The notes below the pieces were generated by a model, which searched no databases, was not told where the DNA came from, and saw only the letters and a program-made list of their open reading frames with translations. A stretch of DNA of 64,000 bases from Pyrococcus furiosus DSM 3638 (lineage in GTDB: Archaea > Methanobacteriota_B > Thermococci > Thermococcales > Thermococcaceae): assembly GCF_000007305.1 (NCBI RefSeq), contig NC_003413.1, forward strand, positions 434,001 through 498,000, in the 5' to 3' direction. Shown one piece after another: positions 8,871 to 17,717 of the stretch; position 1 is the first letter of the stretch, and each line of letters starts with the position of its first letter. A program made the position numbers and the translations under genes.

Positions 8871-8920
8871 TTTTTCGCTTTCTTCGAGCTCCCATCTTGC
8901 TGAAGGTAATGCTTGGAGAA

Positions 8921-9150
8921 TTATAAATAGCGCTTTCTCGCCAACGGTCTCTTCTCAAGGAAATGCTCAATCTCGGTTAGAGCCAGCTTGGAGGCCTCCA
9001 CAAGAACTTCACCGACAACTTCTTGCTTGGAACCTTCCCTCATCGTAACTACTCCAAATAAGCCTATCAACGGCCTTTTCCAGAATTTCATCTGGGACAT
9101 CAGGATCAACCTGCTCAAACTTATCCTGAGGAAGTGTCTAGGAAGGCATA
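8921..9150 (-). pseudogene. Possible decayed minus-strand gene
   Basis: On the minus strand, one frame reads FEQVDPDVPDEILEKAVDRL and then IWSSYDEG, an ordinary soluble-protein pattern, before running into a stop. The adjoining frame reads KQEVVGEVLVEASKLALTEI and then EHFLEKRPL to a stop at 8921. A single frameshift between them would give about 70 continuous residues. The upstream part of this frame (towards 9268) is low-complexity and unconvincing. No family recognised; it may be a remnant of a gene once divergent from the ATPase. Confidence 0.35.
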
Positions 9151-9268
9151 GAGTGAGCGAAATCGTGAACTTTAATACTTGAGAACACTCTCCAAAAGCT
9201 ACCTTAGCATAAGCCGTTGCCGAAATTGTTAAAATGATAATTGCTATTATGATAATGGTGATTATCAT

Positions 9269-10636
9269 ATGTACCCATTCGTTGACAGAAAAGAGGAGCT
9301 TAAGGCCCTTAAAGAGCGTTTAACGAGAGAAAACTTTGAGTTGATTGTGATTTATGGGCGTAGGAGGGTGGGAAAGACTCGCCTTGTCCTCGAAGCCGTT
9401 AGAGACCTTCCTCACGTCTACTATCTGGCGGTTGAAGGCAATAATCTGAGGCATTTTAGAGAAACCGCTGAGAGGGTGTTTCCGGAAGTTAGATACTCCA
9501 GGGAAGACTGGGAAGGAACCCTTCACGCTTTAAAGGGAAAGATCATCGTTATCGACGAGTTCCCGAACTTGATAAAGGAAAATCCTCGTGTCCTTTCACT
9601 CTTTCAGAGGGTTATAGACCTCGACCTGTCTAATTCTAACACAAAGATGATTCTCCTCGGCTCCTCGGTAAGTATGATGACTGAGAAAGTTCTGAGCTAC
9701 AAGAGTCCTCTCTATGGCAGGAGAACCGGCTCAATGAAGCTCAAACCAATGGGCTTCTTTTCCCTCAGGGTGTTCTTTCCCACAGCCAGTTGGGAGGAGC
9801 TCGTCGAGATCTACGGCATGACCGATGGAATTCCCTTCTACATAACTCAGGTTAAGCTCCCCTTCTGGGAGTGGCTGGAGGAAGAGCTTTCCAGCCCGGT
9901 GAGCTTCTTCAGGGATGAGGTGGACTTCCTCCTGAAGTATGAGTTCAGCGAGGTGAGCACCTACAAGAGAATTCTTGAAGCCATAGCCCTCGGAAAGACG
10001 ACCCCCAAGGAGATAAGGGACTTCACAGGCCTGAGGCATTCCGATATAAGCCCCTACCTCAGGAACCTGATCGAGGCCGACCTAATAGTGAGAGAGGTGC
10101 CGGTTACGGAGAAGGGAACATCAAAGAGAGGACGCTACTATATTGCCGATAACTTCCTAGCTTTTTGGTTTAGATTCATCTTCCCGAACCTCTCGCGCAT
10201 AGAGGAGGGGACGTTCAGCGTTGAGGAGATAAGGGACTCCTACGACCACTACCTCGGCCTTGTTTTTGAGAAGGTTGCGAGGCAGTTTTTGGTAAAGCTC
10301 AATAAAGCTGGCAATCTTCCCTTCAAGTTCACTAAGATTGGTCGCTGGTGGCACAAGAACGAGGAGATAGACCTCGTGGCTTTAAACGAGCGAGAAAAGA
10401 GGGCTTTGTTTGTGGAGGTTAAGTGGAAAAGCCTAAGTGGAAGGGAAGCGCGTGGAATTTTATGGGATTTGGAGAGAAAAAGCGAGCTTGTTGGACTGGA
10501 AGGATGGGAAAAGCATTACGGTCTAGTGGCTAAGGAAATCCGGAATAAAAATGCACTGAAAAGCGAGGGCTGGCTTGTATGGGATTTGGGGGATTTTGAA
10601 AGGCTTATTTCTCCTGGGGAAATCTCCTACCTTTGA
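9269..10636 (+). CDS. Archaeal P-loop ATPase with C-terminal DUF234 nuclease-like domain
   Basis: 455-residue protein of the archaeal ATPase expansion in the STAND/AAA-like group. Order of parts: Walker A GRRRVGKT (residues 30-37), Walker B KIIVIDEFPN (about 90-99), sensor-like LLGSSVSMM, a winged-helix middle domain with TPKEIRDFTGLRHSDISPYL, and a C-terminal DUF234 region with EEIDLVALNEREKRALFVEVKW. The last has the D-x(n)-E-x-K spacing of PD-(D/E)XK nucleases. The role of this family is not established; members are often strain-variable and near mobile DNA. The middle of the gene is clearly GC-richer than its surroundings, suggesting transfer. It is the only complete ATPase among the remnants here. 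Confidence 0.85.
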   Translation: MYPFVDRKEELKALKERLTRENFELIVIYGRRRVGKTRLVLEAVRDLPHVYYLAVEGNNLRHFRETAERVFPEVRYSREDWEGTLHALKGKIIVIDEFPNLIKENPRVLSLFQRVIDLDLSNSNTKMILLGSSVSMMTEKVLSYKSPLYGRRTGSMKLKPMGFFSLRVFFPTASWEELVEIYGMTDGIPFYITQVKLPFWEWLEEELSSPVSFFRDEVDFLLKYEFSEVSTYKRILEAIALGKTTPKEIRDFTGLRHSDISPYLRNLIEADLIVREVPVTEKGTSKRGRYYIADNFLAFWFRFIFPNLSRIEEGTFSVEEIRDSYDHYLGLVFEKVARQFLVKLNKAGNLPFKFTKIGRWWHKNEEIDLVALNEREKRALFVEVKWKSLSGREARGILWDLERKSELVGLEGWEKHYGLVAKEIRNKNALKSEGWLVWDLGDFERLISPGEISYL

Positions 10637-11418
10637 TATAACACTCGAGATAGAAGAACTGAAACGAGTGTTTATCGAGATTAGGGGAAGAAGATAAAGG
10701 AAACCTTCCCGCTCCAAAGTACCTGCAGATTAAGAATTAGGAGGAAGAGCTGAGGATGATCTATTCTGTCCTAAAGGATGATTCAAAGAAAAATATAATA
10801 TAAAAAAGAGATGTCAAATTTGAAGTCCTCTCAAGTCTTCAAGCTTTGGAGTTTGCCGACTACTCTGAGAACACGAAGGAAAAAGCCCTCCAGAAGCTCT
10901 CTTCGATGGTTGATGAATTCTTAAGAGAAAAGACGACCTTCAAGACCCTCCAGAGGATCGGTCTTACAACCTTTGCCATCGAAATAATAAAATGGAGTTA
11001 GTTCAACAGAGCGGATGATATAAGAGGCTTTGAGAGCTTGGAATAATAGTCTTTAGAACTTTTGAGACCAGAGATGAGGGTTCGTATTCGTGAATAGATG
11101 GGAAGAAGGAAAATAACTGTTACCACACACGTTATATGGTCCCTAGAGGAACCAGTAATCTAGGAGAAGCTCTCGTTTGCTGGTTTTTACTATAGTTCAA
11201 GCAAGGAGTGTGACATTGTGATAAAAGGGCGGAAGTTCTTCGGGATTGAGGTCAAGTACGGCGAGGTTAAAACGGAATCAGACCATATGCATCTCGAAGG
11301 ATGAAGTTGGTGAGAACGTGTATCCTGTTTCCCTCTATCTCTATGGGCTGGAAAAAAGCGGGAAGTCAATATGATAGCCTTGTTTCAAAAACTCAGAGAC
11401 AAAACCTAAGGCTCAACG
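10637..11418 (+). pseudogene. Degenerate region with an ATPase C-terminal remnant
   Basis: No intact gene is seen. Around 10825-11000 one frame reads VKFEVLSSLQALEFADYSEN and continues as a helical stretch to TTFAIEIIKWS and a stop; the family is not recognised. From about 11120 the translation reads WSLEEPVI, stop, EKLSFAGFYYSSSKECDIVI, then KGRKFFGIEVKYGEVKTE, and in a shifted frame SKDEVGENVYPVSLYLYGLE. This matches the PD-(D/E)XK-like C-terminal end of DUF4143/DUF234-type archaeal ATPases. The gene lacks its ATPase domain and carries stops and a frameshift. Confidence 0.55.
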
Positions 11419-12393
11419 CTAACCCTTAGGCGTGAAAATTACAATGTATTTGTTGGGACCCGGACCTCTCCCACCGACTATGTATATCCTCCGACCGTCC
11501 CATCCTCCCGGGGCCTGTCCAAGAGGGTACGGAAGGGTTCCAACTCTTGTTAGGGTATTATTCTCGGGAACGAAGAGGTAGATGTTACGGCTGAAATTAA
11601 CGTTGTCGTCAAAGCCGCCAAAGATGTATATTCCCCTGTCAGTCGCTACCGCCGTCCTGGCCCAGTATTTGTCGGGGAGTCTAACTTGTGCCCAGACAAG
11701 GTTTTTCGAGGAAGGATCAAAGACCGCTATCCTATCGCCGTGTACGAAGTATCCTTTACCTTTGTACCACACTGCCGCATACTTTGAAGTTCCCGGAAAG
11801 ACGAAACCCTCTGGAAAACCGAGATCGAGACATTGGAACTTCTTTGCATAGGGGTCAAATGAATAAGCGGAGAGGTTTCCATTTAGAAATCTAACGAAGA
11901 GATAAGCCTTTGAGCCGTCCCAGAGGAGGGAGAGCTGATCGTAGTCTCTAAAGGGCATCTCCGCGAATTCCCTCATGCTCCCGTTCTCAGGGTTATACGC
12001 GTAAACGACCGGGACTAGGGTGATGTTACCGGGATTCATGCCTCCAAAGAGCAACACTTCGTTGTCTATCCACAAAGCAGGTACATCCACCACGAAGGGC
12101 ACATCGAGCTTTCCAACCAGCTCAGACTTTCCATTCTTCAACCGGTACACCCTATGCTCAACTTGCTCTCCCTTAACCAAAACCTTAAGACTCATCATGA
12201 AGGTCGAGTTGTCCACCTTCACAAAAAACCCGTTTCCAAGTCCTATGAGAACATCGTGGTCAATTTCTATGAGTTCAATATTATTAGTGACTTGCATGCT
12301 ATTCGGTTTAGATCCGAAAGAATTCCATGCCCAGTGTCCAGCTATCCCCAATATCAGAAGAAAAAAGAGAGTCAAGAATAAACCACGCTTCAT
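11419..12393 (-). CDS. Secreted or membrane-anchored Kelch-like beta-propeller protein
   Basis: The start chosen is the ATG at 12393, better spaced behind GGGGTGG than the ATG at 12402. The N-terminus (KRGLFLTLFFLLILGIAGHW) is a signal anchor or signal peptide. The rest is a repeated beta pattern with Kelch signatures: VLLFGGMNPGN, YIFGGFDDNVN and IYIVGGRGPGPN, with potential N-glycosylation sites. Such propellers usually act in binding or carbohydrate recognition; no enzymatic residues are evident. Its start overlaps the end of the upstream gene (12395), so the two are translationally coupled. The substrate or partner is unknown. Confidence 0.7.
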   Translation of the reverse strand: MKRGLFLTLFFLLILGIAGHWAWNSFGSKPNSMQVTNNIELIEIDHDVLIGLGNGFFVKVDNSTFMMSLKVLVKGEQVEHRVYRLKNGKSELVGKLDVPFVVDVPALWIDNEVLLFGGMNPGNITLVPVVYAYNPENGSMREFAEMPFRDYDQLSLLWDGSKAYLFVRFLNGNLSAYSFDPYAKKFQCLDLGFPEGFVFPGTSKYAAVWYKGKGYFVHGDRIAVFDPSSKNLVWAQVRLPDKYWARTAVATDRGIYIFGGFDDNVNFSRNIYLFVPENNTLTRVGTLPYPLGQAPGGWDGRRIYIVGGRGPGPNKYIVIFTPKG

Positions 12394-12394
12394 G

Positions 12395-13705
12395 TCATCC
12401 ACCCCAATAAAACGGTATAGTTAGAGTTTTTCCGTTTAGATATTTGACTTTCAGCGAACCCTTGTATTTTCCCTGCTTATAAACATGAAACGGAACAAAA
12501 AAGTCAGACGTTGTTCCATCTCCAAAGTCCCACATTATGGAGAGAATCTCATCATACGTCTCTAATAAAGGCACAAACAAGTAACCATTGATCTCTGGAA
12601 CATATATTACCCGTACTGCGTCTTTGGTTAGGGTGGGAGGTTTCTGGACATAAAATCCCTTAATAACCAAGATTAGTGCCCGCTTCATTCTACTAGATAA
12701 AGCGGGAGGAACCTTAAAGTTTAGTGTTATATTGTCCCCTGGTGTCAAGACAGCATAATGTCCATCATCCTCTAGGAGTTCCTCTGTGATTTCTCCCCCT
12801 ATATCCGAGGTAGCTAATAAGGGTTTTTCTTTTACAATATGATAAGAGGCATTTACGGGAATTCCATATTCTATAGAATATAGCTTATGATCATTTAACT
12901 CCATTTTTAATTTGGAGATATCTTTATCGGTGAAAAGCGCATATCTATATGGAAACATTCGGGGATATAAATGGATGCTCTCAACAGACTTGTTTTCGTA
13001 AACTTTATTTACTTTAAAAGAATATGAGGTCTTCACATATGGAGAAACAATAACAAGATCAGTCTTTAGCCTGTTAACATTGCTACTTGCAATTTCCGTT
13101 GTAAATCTTGTGTTTAGTCTTGTGTGTATTGGGATATACAGAACAATATTTCCTTGTGGATCCAGACTTAATTCTAAACCTTGGGGATAATCCACAACTA
13201 GTAATTCAATGGAGTCTATGTAACTTGTATCCTGTTCAAATTCCTGAAGTTGAATCGAGTAAATGTTTTCCCTAATTGTATGCGAATTGTTAATCAAGTA
13301 ATAATCAGTCAAATCCATATGTTTTCTGGGTTTTAATATCTCAGATTCCACTAGAACAGTATTTTCTGGGACATACTCAATGCCATTCCATGTGGACACA
13401 TAGGGGCAACCTATGACTTGTAGAGCAGGCTTGTATGATACGTGCCATAAAACCCATTTCTGCCAATCTTCATCAAACCATTCAACCACATACCCGTCAA
13501 CATTATGAACATTGTCTGGAAATGTGTATGGGGATTTTACATAAAAATACTGATTGTGGCCTAAAATACTCCCTCCAAGCTCTACAAGTTTTCCATCATA
13601 GGGATATGCAACATTTATGTAGATATCTGCAGAAAATGGGGCACTATACGCGTTTCCATGAAACTCTAAGTAATATCCTGCCCATCCTGGCATATTTTTT
13701 CTCAC
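12395..13705 (-). CDS. Downstream part of a split secreted protein, PKD-like C-terminal domain
   Basis: 436 residues of beta-rich extracellular character, ending with a PKD-like domain (ILSIMWDFGDGTTSDFF and the strand pattern after it). The frame is uninterrupted back to a single TAG at 13736-13738, and beyond that stop it continues as the signal-peptide ORF at 13736-13987. The GTG at 13705 has no convincing ribosome binding site and would give a protein without a signal peptide, which is unlikely for a PKD protein. I therefore read this as the main body of a 530-residue secreted protein broken by one in-frame stop. The function of the N-terminal 350 residues is not recognised. Confidence 0.6.
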   Translation of the reverse strand: MRKNMPGWAGYYLEFHGNAYSAPFSADIYINVAYPYDGKLVELGGSILGHNQYFYVKSPYTFPDNVHNVDGYVVEWFDEDWQKWVLWHVSYKPALQVIGCPYVSTWNGIEYVPENTVLVESEILKPRKHMDLTDYYLINNSHTIRENIYSIQLQEFEQDTSYIDSIELLVVDYPQGLELSLDPQGNIVLYIPIHTRLNTRFTTEIASSNVNRLKTDLVIVSPYVKTSYSFKVNKVYENKSVESIHLYPRMFPYRYALFTDKDISKLKMELNDHKLYSIEYGIPVNASYHIVKEKPLLATSDIGGEITEELLEDDGHYAVLTPGDNITLNFKVPPALSSRMKRALILVIKGFYVQKPPTLTKDAVRVIYVPEINGYLFVPLLETYDEILSIMWDFGDGTTSDFFVPFHVYKQGKYKGSLKVKYLNGKTLTIPFYWGG

Positions 13706-13735
13706 TCTATATATATTCTCTTCACCATTAAGATT

Positions 13736-13987
13736 CTAAGGGGGCTTTCCAAACTGAATTGTTCCTGTTTTTGCTACCACATAACCATTGTAATACTCAG
13801 TTTCTGGATCTTCTTGCCAGAGTAAATTCATTGCAAAATTATAGACTTTATAAGCGGCTTCTAGCACTTCGGTCCATGAGACACTACTAGATGCTGCAAC
13901 GTGGAATCTCGTGTATCCAATATTCTCCATGTAAAATCCTGCCGCAAGTAATGAAATTACCAACATATAGGCAATTAATTTTTTCAT
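13736..13987 (-). CDS. Upstream part of the split secreted protein (signal peptide region)
   Basis: 83 residues starting at ATG with a clear signal peptide (KKLIAYMLVISLLAAGFYME), then a helical segment and FNGYVVAKTGTIQFGKPP-like sequence up to TAG. The downstream ORF at 12395-13705 is in exactly the same frame, with ten sense codons between the TAG and its first GTG. A CAG-to-TAG change (Gln to stop) is the simplest explanation. As it stands, only this short secreted peptide would be made with a signal sequence. Confidence 0.55.
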   Translation of the reverse strand: MKKLIAYMLVISLLAAGFYMENIGYTRFHVAASSSVSWTEVLEAAYKVYNFAMNLLWQEDPETEYYNGYVVAKTGTIQFGKPP

Positions 13988-14189
13988 TATGGCATCACAA
14001 GATTAGCTTACTACAATTTGGTTATTTTAATTTTTTCGGTATTTAGTTTAATAAACATGCATCTGTCTGTCCAAAAGCATAATTAAAAAGCCACTCATCA
14101 CATCCAAGAACCTTTTAAACCTCAAAACTCCCAACCATACTCGAAAGACTTTTAGCCTTGACTACTACTCCAAAACCTTCGCGGAGCGC

Positions 14190-14645
14190 TATTATGAACT
14201 CTGAGGTGAAAAGGGCCTTTTCAATATCCAAATCGACCCTCGCAAACTATTTGGGGTACCTTAAGGAGTGCTACTTTGCATTCCCCTTGAGGTTTATTAC
14301 TCCAAGGTAAAGCACGGAATGCAGCACCCTAGAAAGATATACTTCGTTGATACATCGTTTCTGACGTTTCTGAGCGTAAAGTTCAGTAAGAACATGGAAA
14401 GGCTGATGGAGAACACGGTTTTTATCGAGCTTCTCAGACGTGGAAAAGGGGTTAACTACGCCCTTGGGAAGAACTGGGGGATTGATTTTGTCCTACTCAT
14501 AAAGGTTAGCTACGATGTTAGTGATGAGGGAACACTCAGGTGTGAGGTGAATGCGCTGAGGAAGGTATCAAGGGAATTCGACTTTAAAAATGCCCTATTG
14601 ATTACATGGAATTCAAAAAGGAGGATAGAAAGGGAGGAACTATGA
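14190..14645 (+). pseudogene. C-terminal remnant of a DUF4143-type archaeal ATPase
   Basis: Translation from about 14193 reads MNSEVKRAFSISKSTLANYL then GYLKECYFAF; after a frameshift near 14270 it continues PLEVYYSKVKHGMQHPRKIY and FVDTSF, LMENTVFIELLRRGKGVNYA, and an IDFVL segment to a stop at 14645. This is the winged-helix plus nuclease-like end of the family, in which the strand YFVDTSF and the ENxVFxELLRRG helix are characteristic. The P-loop half is missing. An ATG at 14268 opens the 125-residue frame but is internal to the family alignment. Confidence 0.6.
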
Positions 14646-15146
14646 TAGAGATTGTTTCATTGTGGAAGTTCTTGATTGGGGATTATACTTGATTAGCAGG
14701 GAGATCCGATAACAAGAGCTAAGAGTGAAAGGAGTTTCTAGTTTGGGATTTAATGGATTTTGATAGGTCAAGGATCACTACAGGTGCTAACTAACGCCTG
14801 TCACATTTTCAGCCATATTTGAGTATTCTGGACACTATTTTGTGTTTCCTAGATAAAATATTGGAAAGTGATGAACATGAAATTCTTGGAGCGGTGATAG
14901 TATTGCTGAGAACCTTTGATAGCTTAGACCTCTATAGTAGTGTTCTCACTTCTATTGATAGCTAAGGGAATTGATGCTCCTTTACTAGTAAAAAAGTTCT
15001 CGTCAAATGAAGCCAATGTTTTCAAAACAACGCCACTACTACCTCCTTTCACTCATTATAGTTGGATTTGGGATGTCAACTTCCCAAGAAGTAGGTCAGC
15101 TTAATGAGGACTGAAGGGTTAGTCTTACATTTTCCTTTTGAAAGCT
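14646..15146. other. Degenerate stretch with short gene fragments
   Basis: No complete gene. Near 14740-14790 a frame reads VWDLMDFDRSRITTGAN, which resembles the C-terminal WDLxDFxR ending of the archaeal ATPases nearby. Around 14830-14960 another frame reads ILDTILCFLDKILESDEHEI then LGAVIVLLRTFDSLDL, a helical repeat-like pattern ending at a stop. The 16-base word at 15128-15143 is identical to one at 7720-7735. These look like successive remnants. Confidence 0.45.
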
Positions 15147-15431
15147 TCACCTTTTAGGGCGGGATCGCATCTTCCTTAATATTATGGTGATCATGACAAG
15201 AATGATGGTCGTAAAGATAATAGTGTAGTGAGTTTTCTTCGGTTCTTTCTCTATGCTTAGATCAACAGTGGGGACTTCAAGCTTCACAGGAAATAATTTC
15301 ATTTCTAGGGGTTCCTCTTTAAAGTTGATCTTGATGGCGTAGCACTTCGTTGTTTCTTCGTTCTGTTTAAGTGGAATAGTTATTATCGTTCTATTTGATA
15401 GAATAATTAAGGAACCTTTTATTATCCCCAT
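15147..15431 (-). CDS. C-terminal membrane-anchored piece, probably frameshifted from the upstream gene
   Basis: 94 residues in beta-strand-rich sequence followed by a transmembrane helix (YTIIFTTIILVMITIIL) and a basic tail RKMRSRPKR, the typical C-terminal anchor of a cell-surface protein. The frame reads naturally upstream of the ATG as NPLTYLNVSGKAMGIIKG, overlapping the end of the beta-propeller ORF in another frame. That ORF ends abruptly with no anchor. A single-base indel around 15432-15470 would join them into a signal peptide, propeller and anchor protein of about 380 residues. Whether this is a real break or two coupled genes cannot be decided here. Confidence 0.5.
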   Translation of the reverse strand: MGIIKGSLIILSNRTIITIPLKQNEETTKCYAIKINFKEEPLEMKLFPVKLEVPTVDLSIEKEPKKTHYTIIFTTIILVMITIILRKMRSRPKR

Positions 15432-16282
15432 GGCCTTTCCAGAAACGTTAAGATATGTAAGTGGATTTCTTCGGGGTTTATGATGAAAGTTCCTGTTGTT
15501 GTACTAAAGGTGCAGATTTCCTCGTTGCAGAAGGATCTTTGTATCTTCATAATCCAAAAGGCGTCCCAATCACTTTCTCCTGGACAGTGATAGGAGTTGA
15601 ACCATTTTATCTTTCCCTCTTGGGATACCTTTAATGCGAAGTAATCGGCTAACCAGGGGGCATCACTCCCTCCTCCATAGACGCCTGCAACTATTTCTTC
15701 ACCGTTGACAACATCGGGGCGATCATAATAACCTGTATTGACTATTTTGGCCCAGAGAAGAGTTCCATTCAAGGAGAGAGCACCAAGAAGAAGGTGGGAC
15801 TTTGGATCATCATTGAGTCTGATAGTTCCAACTACGAGAATTGTTCCATTAAGAGGGCCAAGTAGCTTCAATTTGGTTCCATTTGCAATGAATCTCCTGG
15901 CCCAGAGCAGGTTTCCGTCTGAATTAATCAGTCCAACGAGGTTATCCTTTAGAAACGCAACATGGCCATTGGGCAAACCAATGGCATCATCAACGCTTAT
16001 GTTTTTTACCCAAACAACTTTTCCATTATTGTCAACTTTAGCCAGAATTTCACCGAGGAGAAGGACACCGTTATCGGAGGAGCTAAGGCGTTCAAAGCTT
16101 ATTTCCTTAATTTGAACTTTCCAAACTGGCTTAATATTCTCATCCAACCTTATGAGAGCGTTGTTCTCATCTAGGGTGTATATTCCATCTGATATGATGG
16201 CATCCTTGAACAGCAAGTCTTGGGCTAGTACACTGCTTAAAAACATCAAGAGTAAAAATGAGTAGAAAATCTTACAATTCAC
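15422..16282 (-). CDS. Secreted beta-propeller-like protein (PQQ/WD-like repeats)
   Basis: The start chosen is GTG 16282, which has AAGGAGGT seven bases upstream; an in-frame start at 16351 would overlap the preceding small gene and lacks such a site. The protein has a signal peptide (NCKIFYSFLLLMFLSSVLAQ) and then repeated strands of the type GLINSDGNLLWARRF, ALSLNGTLLWAKIV and KVSQEGKIKWFNSY, typical of PQQ-like propeller blades. It ends shortly before a 94-residue ORF with a membrane anchor in another frame. The gene before it encodes a small secreted Cys peptide, and their junction suggests cotranscription. Function unknown. Confidence 0.6.
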   Translation of the reverse strand: MNCKIFYSFLLLMFLSSVLAQDLLFKDAIISDGIYTLDENNALIRLDENIKPVWKVQIKEISFERLSSSDNGVLLLGEILAKVDNNGKVVWVKNISVDDAIGLPNGHVAFLKDNLVGLINSDGNLLWARRFIANGTKLKLLGPLNGTILVVGTIRLNDDPKSHLLLGALSLNGTLLWAKIVNTGYYDRPDVVNGEEIVAGVYGGGSDAPWLADYFALKVSQEGKIKWFNSYHCPGESDWDAFWIMKIQRSFCNEEICTFSTTTGTFIINPEEIHLHILTFLERPWG

Positions 16283-16295
16283 ATCTATAACCTCC

Positions 16296-16463
16296 TTAAG
16301 ATTTTGCAAAATATTGACTAGCAGATTTGTCTGGAGCGAAGCATCCTCCACAGTGTGAGTTTACTTGAATTGAAGGGTCGTTGAGGCTGATACCCATTGT
16401 GTTCAATGTGGAAGAGATAACTAAAAGTGCTCCCAATATGGCCATAACAACTTTCCACTTCAC
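16296..16463 (-). CDS. 55-residue secreted peptide with CGGC motif
   Basis: A short gene starting at GTG with AGGAGG nine bases upstream. The product opens with a signal-peptide-like segment (KWKVVMAILGALLVISSTLN) followed by about 30 residues containing HCGGCFAPDKSAS and ending QYFAKS. A processed form would be a small peptide with a CxxC pair, able to form a disulfide, bind metal or be modified. The stop codon TAA is part of TAAGGAGGT, the ribosome binding site of the propeller gene, so the two are translationally coupled. TATA-like GTTATTTAAAG lies upstream. Unrecognised family; the coding call rests on the two ribosome binding sites and the signal peptide. Confidence 0.6.
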   Translation of the reverse strand: MKWKVVMAILGALLVISSTLNTMGISLNDPSIQVNSHCGGCFAPDKSASQYFAKS

Positions 16464-16824
16464 AAGATCAATCCTCCTATAATTTCACGTTATATGCGCT
16501 AGGTAAGATATCTTTCTTAAGTCTTTGTGTATTCTCCTCTCTTTAAATAACAAGGTCATAAGTAATTTCATTAATCTATTGTTTTTATCTTTTTGTTGAA
16601 AATAGGTTGTTCCATAATCTTCTCCTTCTCCCTAGATTTGTTAAGACCAGTCTTACATTCAGAAGTCAATTATATTGCAAGTAGTGAGGTTAAGATTTCT
16701 TTTAAAAATTATTCCTGTTTTTAAGGAAATCCAATTGAAATTTCTATCTAAGGATCAAAGTTTCGTTAACATTCAGCTAAGTTTACCTTTATTTTGAGAC
16801 CTTATAATGATATAAAATGGGGAC
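16464..16824. other. Non-coding, promoter-bearing stretch
   Basis: AT-rich sequence without a supported gene. The left part contains the probable promoter of the minus-strand peptide and propeller cluster, with GTTATTTAAAG on the minus strand about 75-85 bases before the GTG at 16463. The remaining sequence has no obvious repeat, structure or reading frame. Confidence 0.4.
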
Positions 16825-17717
16825 TTAATTAGTTATACAAAATCCCCAGTGGATAGAGCCAAGTGCAATATACGAGGACTAATGTGTTAAAAAGTCCTCT
16901 TTTAGGAACCTGGGATTGGCTACCTCTTTGAATCTTAATTGACCCGAGACAGGTCGGTAAGATTACCTACATGAAGCTCCTCCATAGTAAACCTTAAACC
17001 TTATTGAAGCAGGAGTCGATCCAAGAAACATTCTTTACTTCTCGTGAGATCCCCTTAAAGACTATCGCGAGATAGTTTCCGTTATTAAATCTCTTTCTCC
17101 ATAGCGTAAAGGGAAGGCATGCGTCTTCCTTGATAAGGTACTTCGTTGATAACTGGGAGCGAGCAGTTAGTTCCTCCTTGATTCCCCTCTTGCCTTAAGA
17201 ATAGTGCTTCAAGTTACGAGTTCGATTTTAGCTGGGCTAAAATCTTTAAACCAAAGTTAAAGAACCTCGAGCTTCCCTACAGGTTTCCAAGGACAACTGT
17301 GGAATTCTACGAAAATGTCCTCGGACTCTACTCATATCTAGATGTCCTAAGCGGGACACTAAACTTTTATTTCTTCTCTGGAGGTTATCTAAAGTTGATC
17401 TATGAATCGCTAGGAGGAGGAATAGCTTCGGAAATCTACAAGATGCTCTACAATACAGCAATTTTTGACATTATTAAGTTGATTTCAGGAGAACCTTTGG
17501 AACCGGACCTGGCATTGATAGGATGATCAAGGGAATTGTGGGTGAGCACTTAAAGCAATTCTATCAAACCTACTTCTTCAGGACTTTCCAAGGATTGGGA
17601 TAAAGAAGATACTCCTCTCAAGGGACAAACTGGAGTTCATTGAAAGTAAAAACCTTGCAATAATTCTAGTCCCCTATTTCTCTTCCAGCTTCAAACTTCA
17701 AGCTCTAGGATCATCTT
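16825..17717 (+). pseudogene. Frameshifted archaeal ATPase gene (DUF4143 type)
   Basis: A heavily broken but nearly full-length gene. In order, pieces in different frames read NPQWIEPSAIYED (family N-terminus), DPRQVGKITYMKLLI (degraded Walker A, usually GPRQVGKTT), IEAGVDPRNILYFSCEIPLK (strand 2), FLDKV (Walker B region), YEFDFSWAKIFKPKL, the longest open stretch from 17299 with YLDVLSGTLNFYFFSGGYLK and IYKMLYNTAIFDIIKL, and finally KILLSRDKLEFIESKNLAII. These match the DUF4143 archaeal ATPases along their whole length. Several stops and shifts make it non-functional. It is of a different subtype from the intact ATPase at 9269. Confidence 0.65.

Noticed and set aside
9731-10039. Long minus-strand frame inside the ATPase gene
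   Set aside because: Shadow of a GC-rich gene; the sense strand has the clear ATPase motifs.
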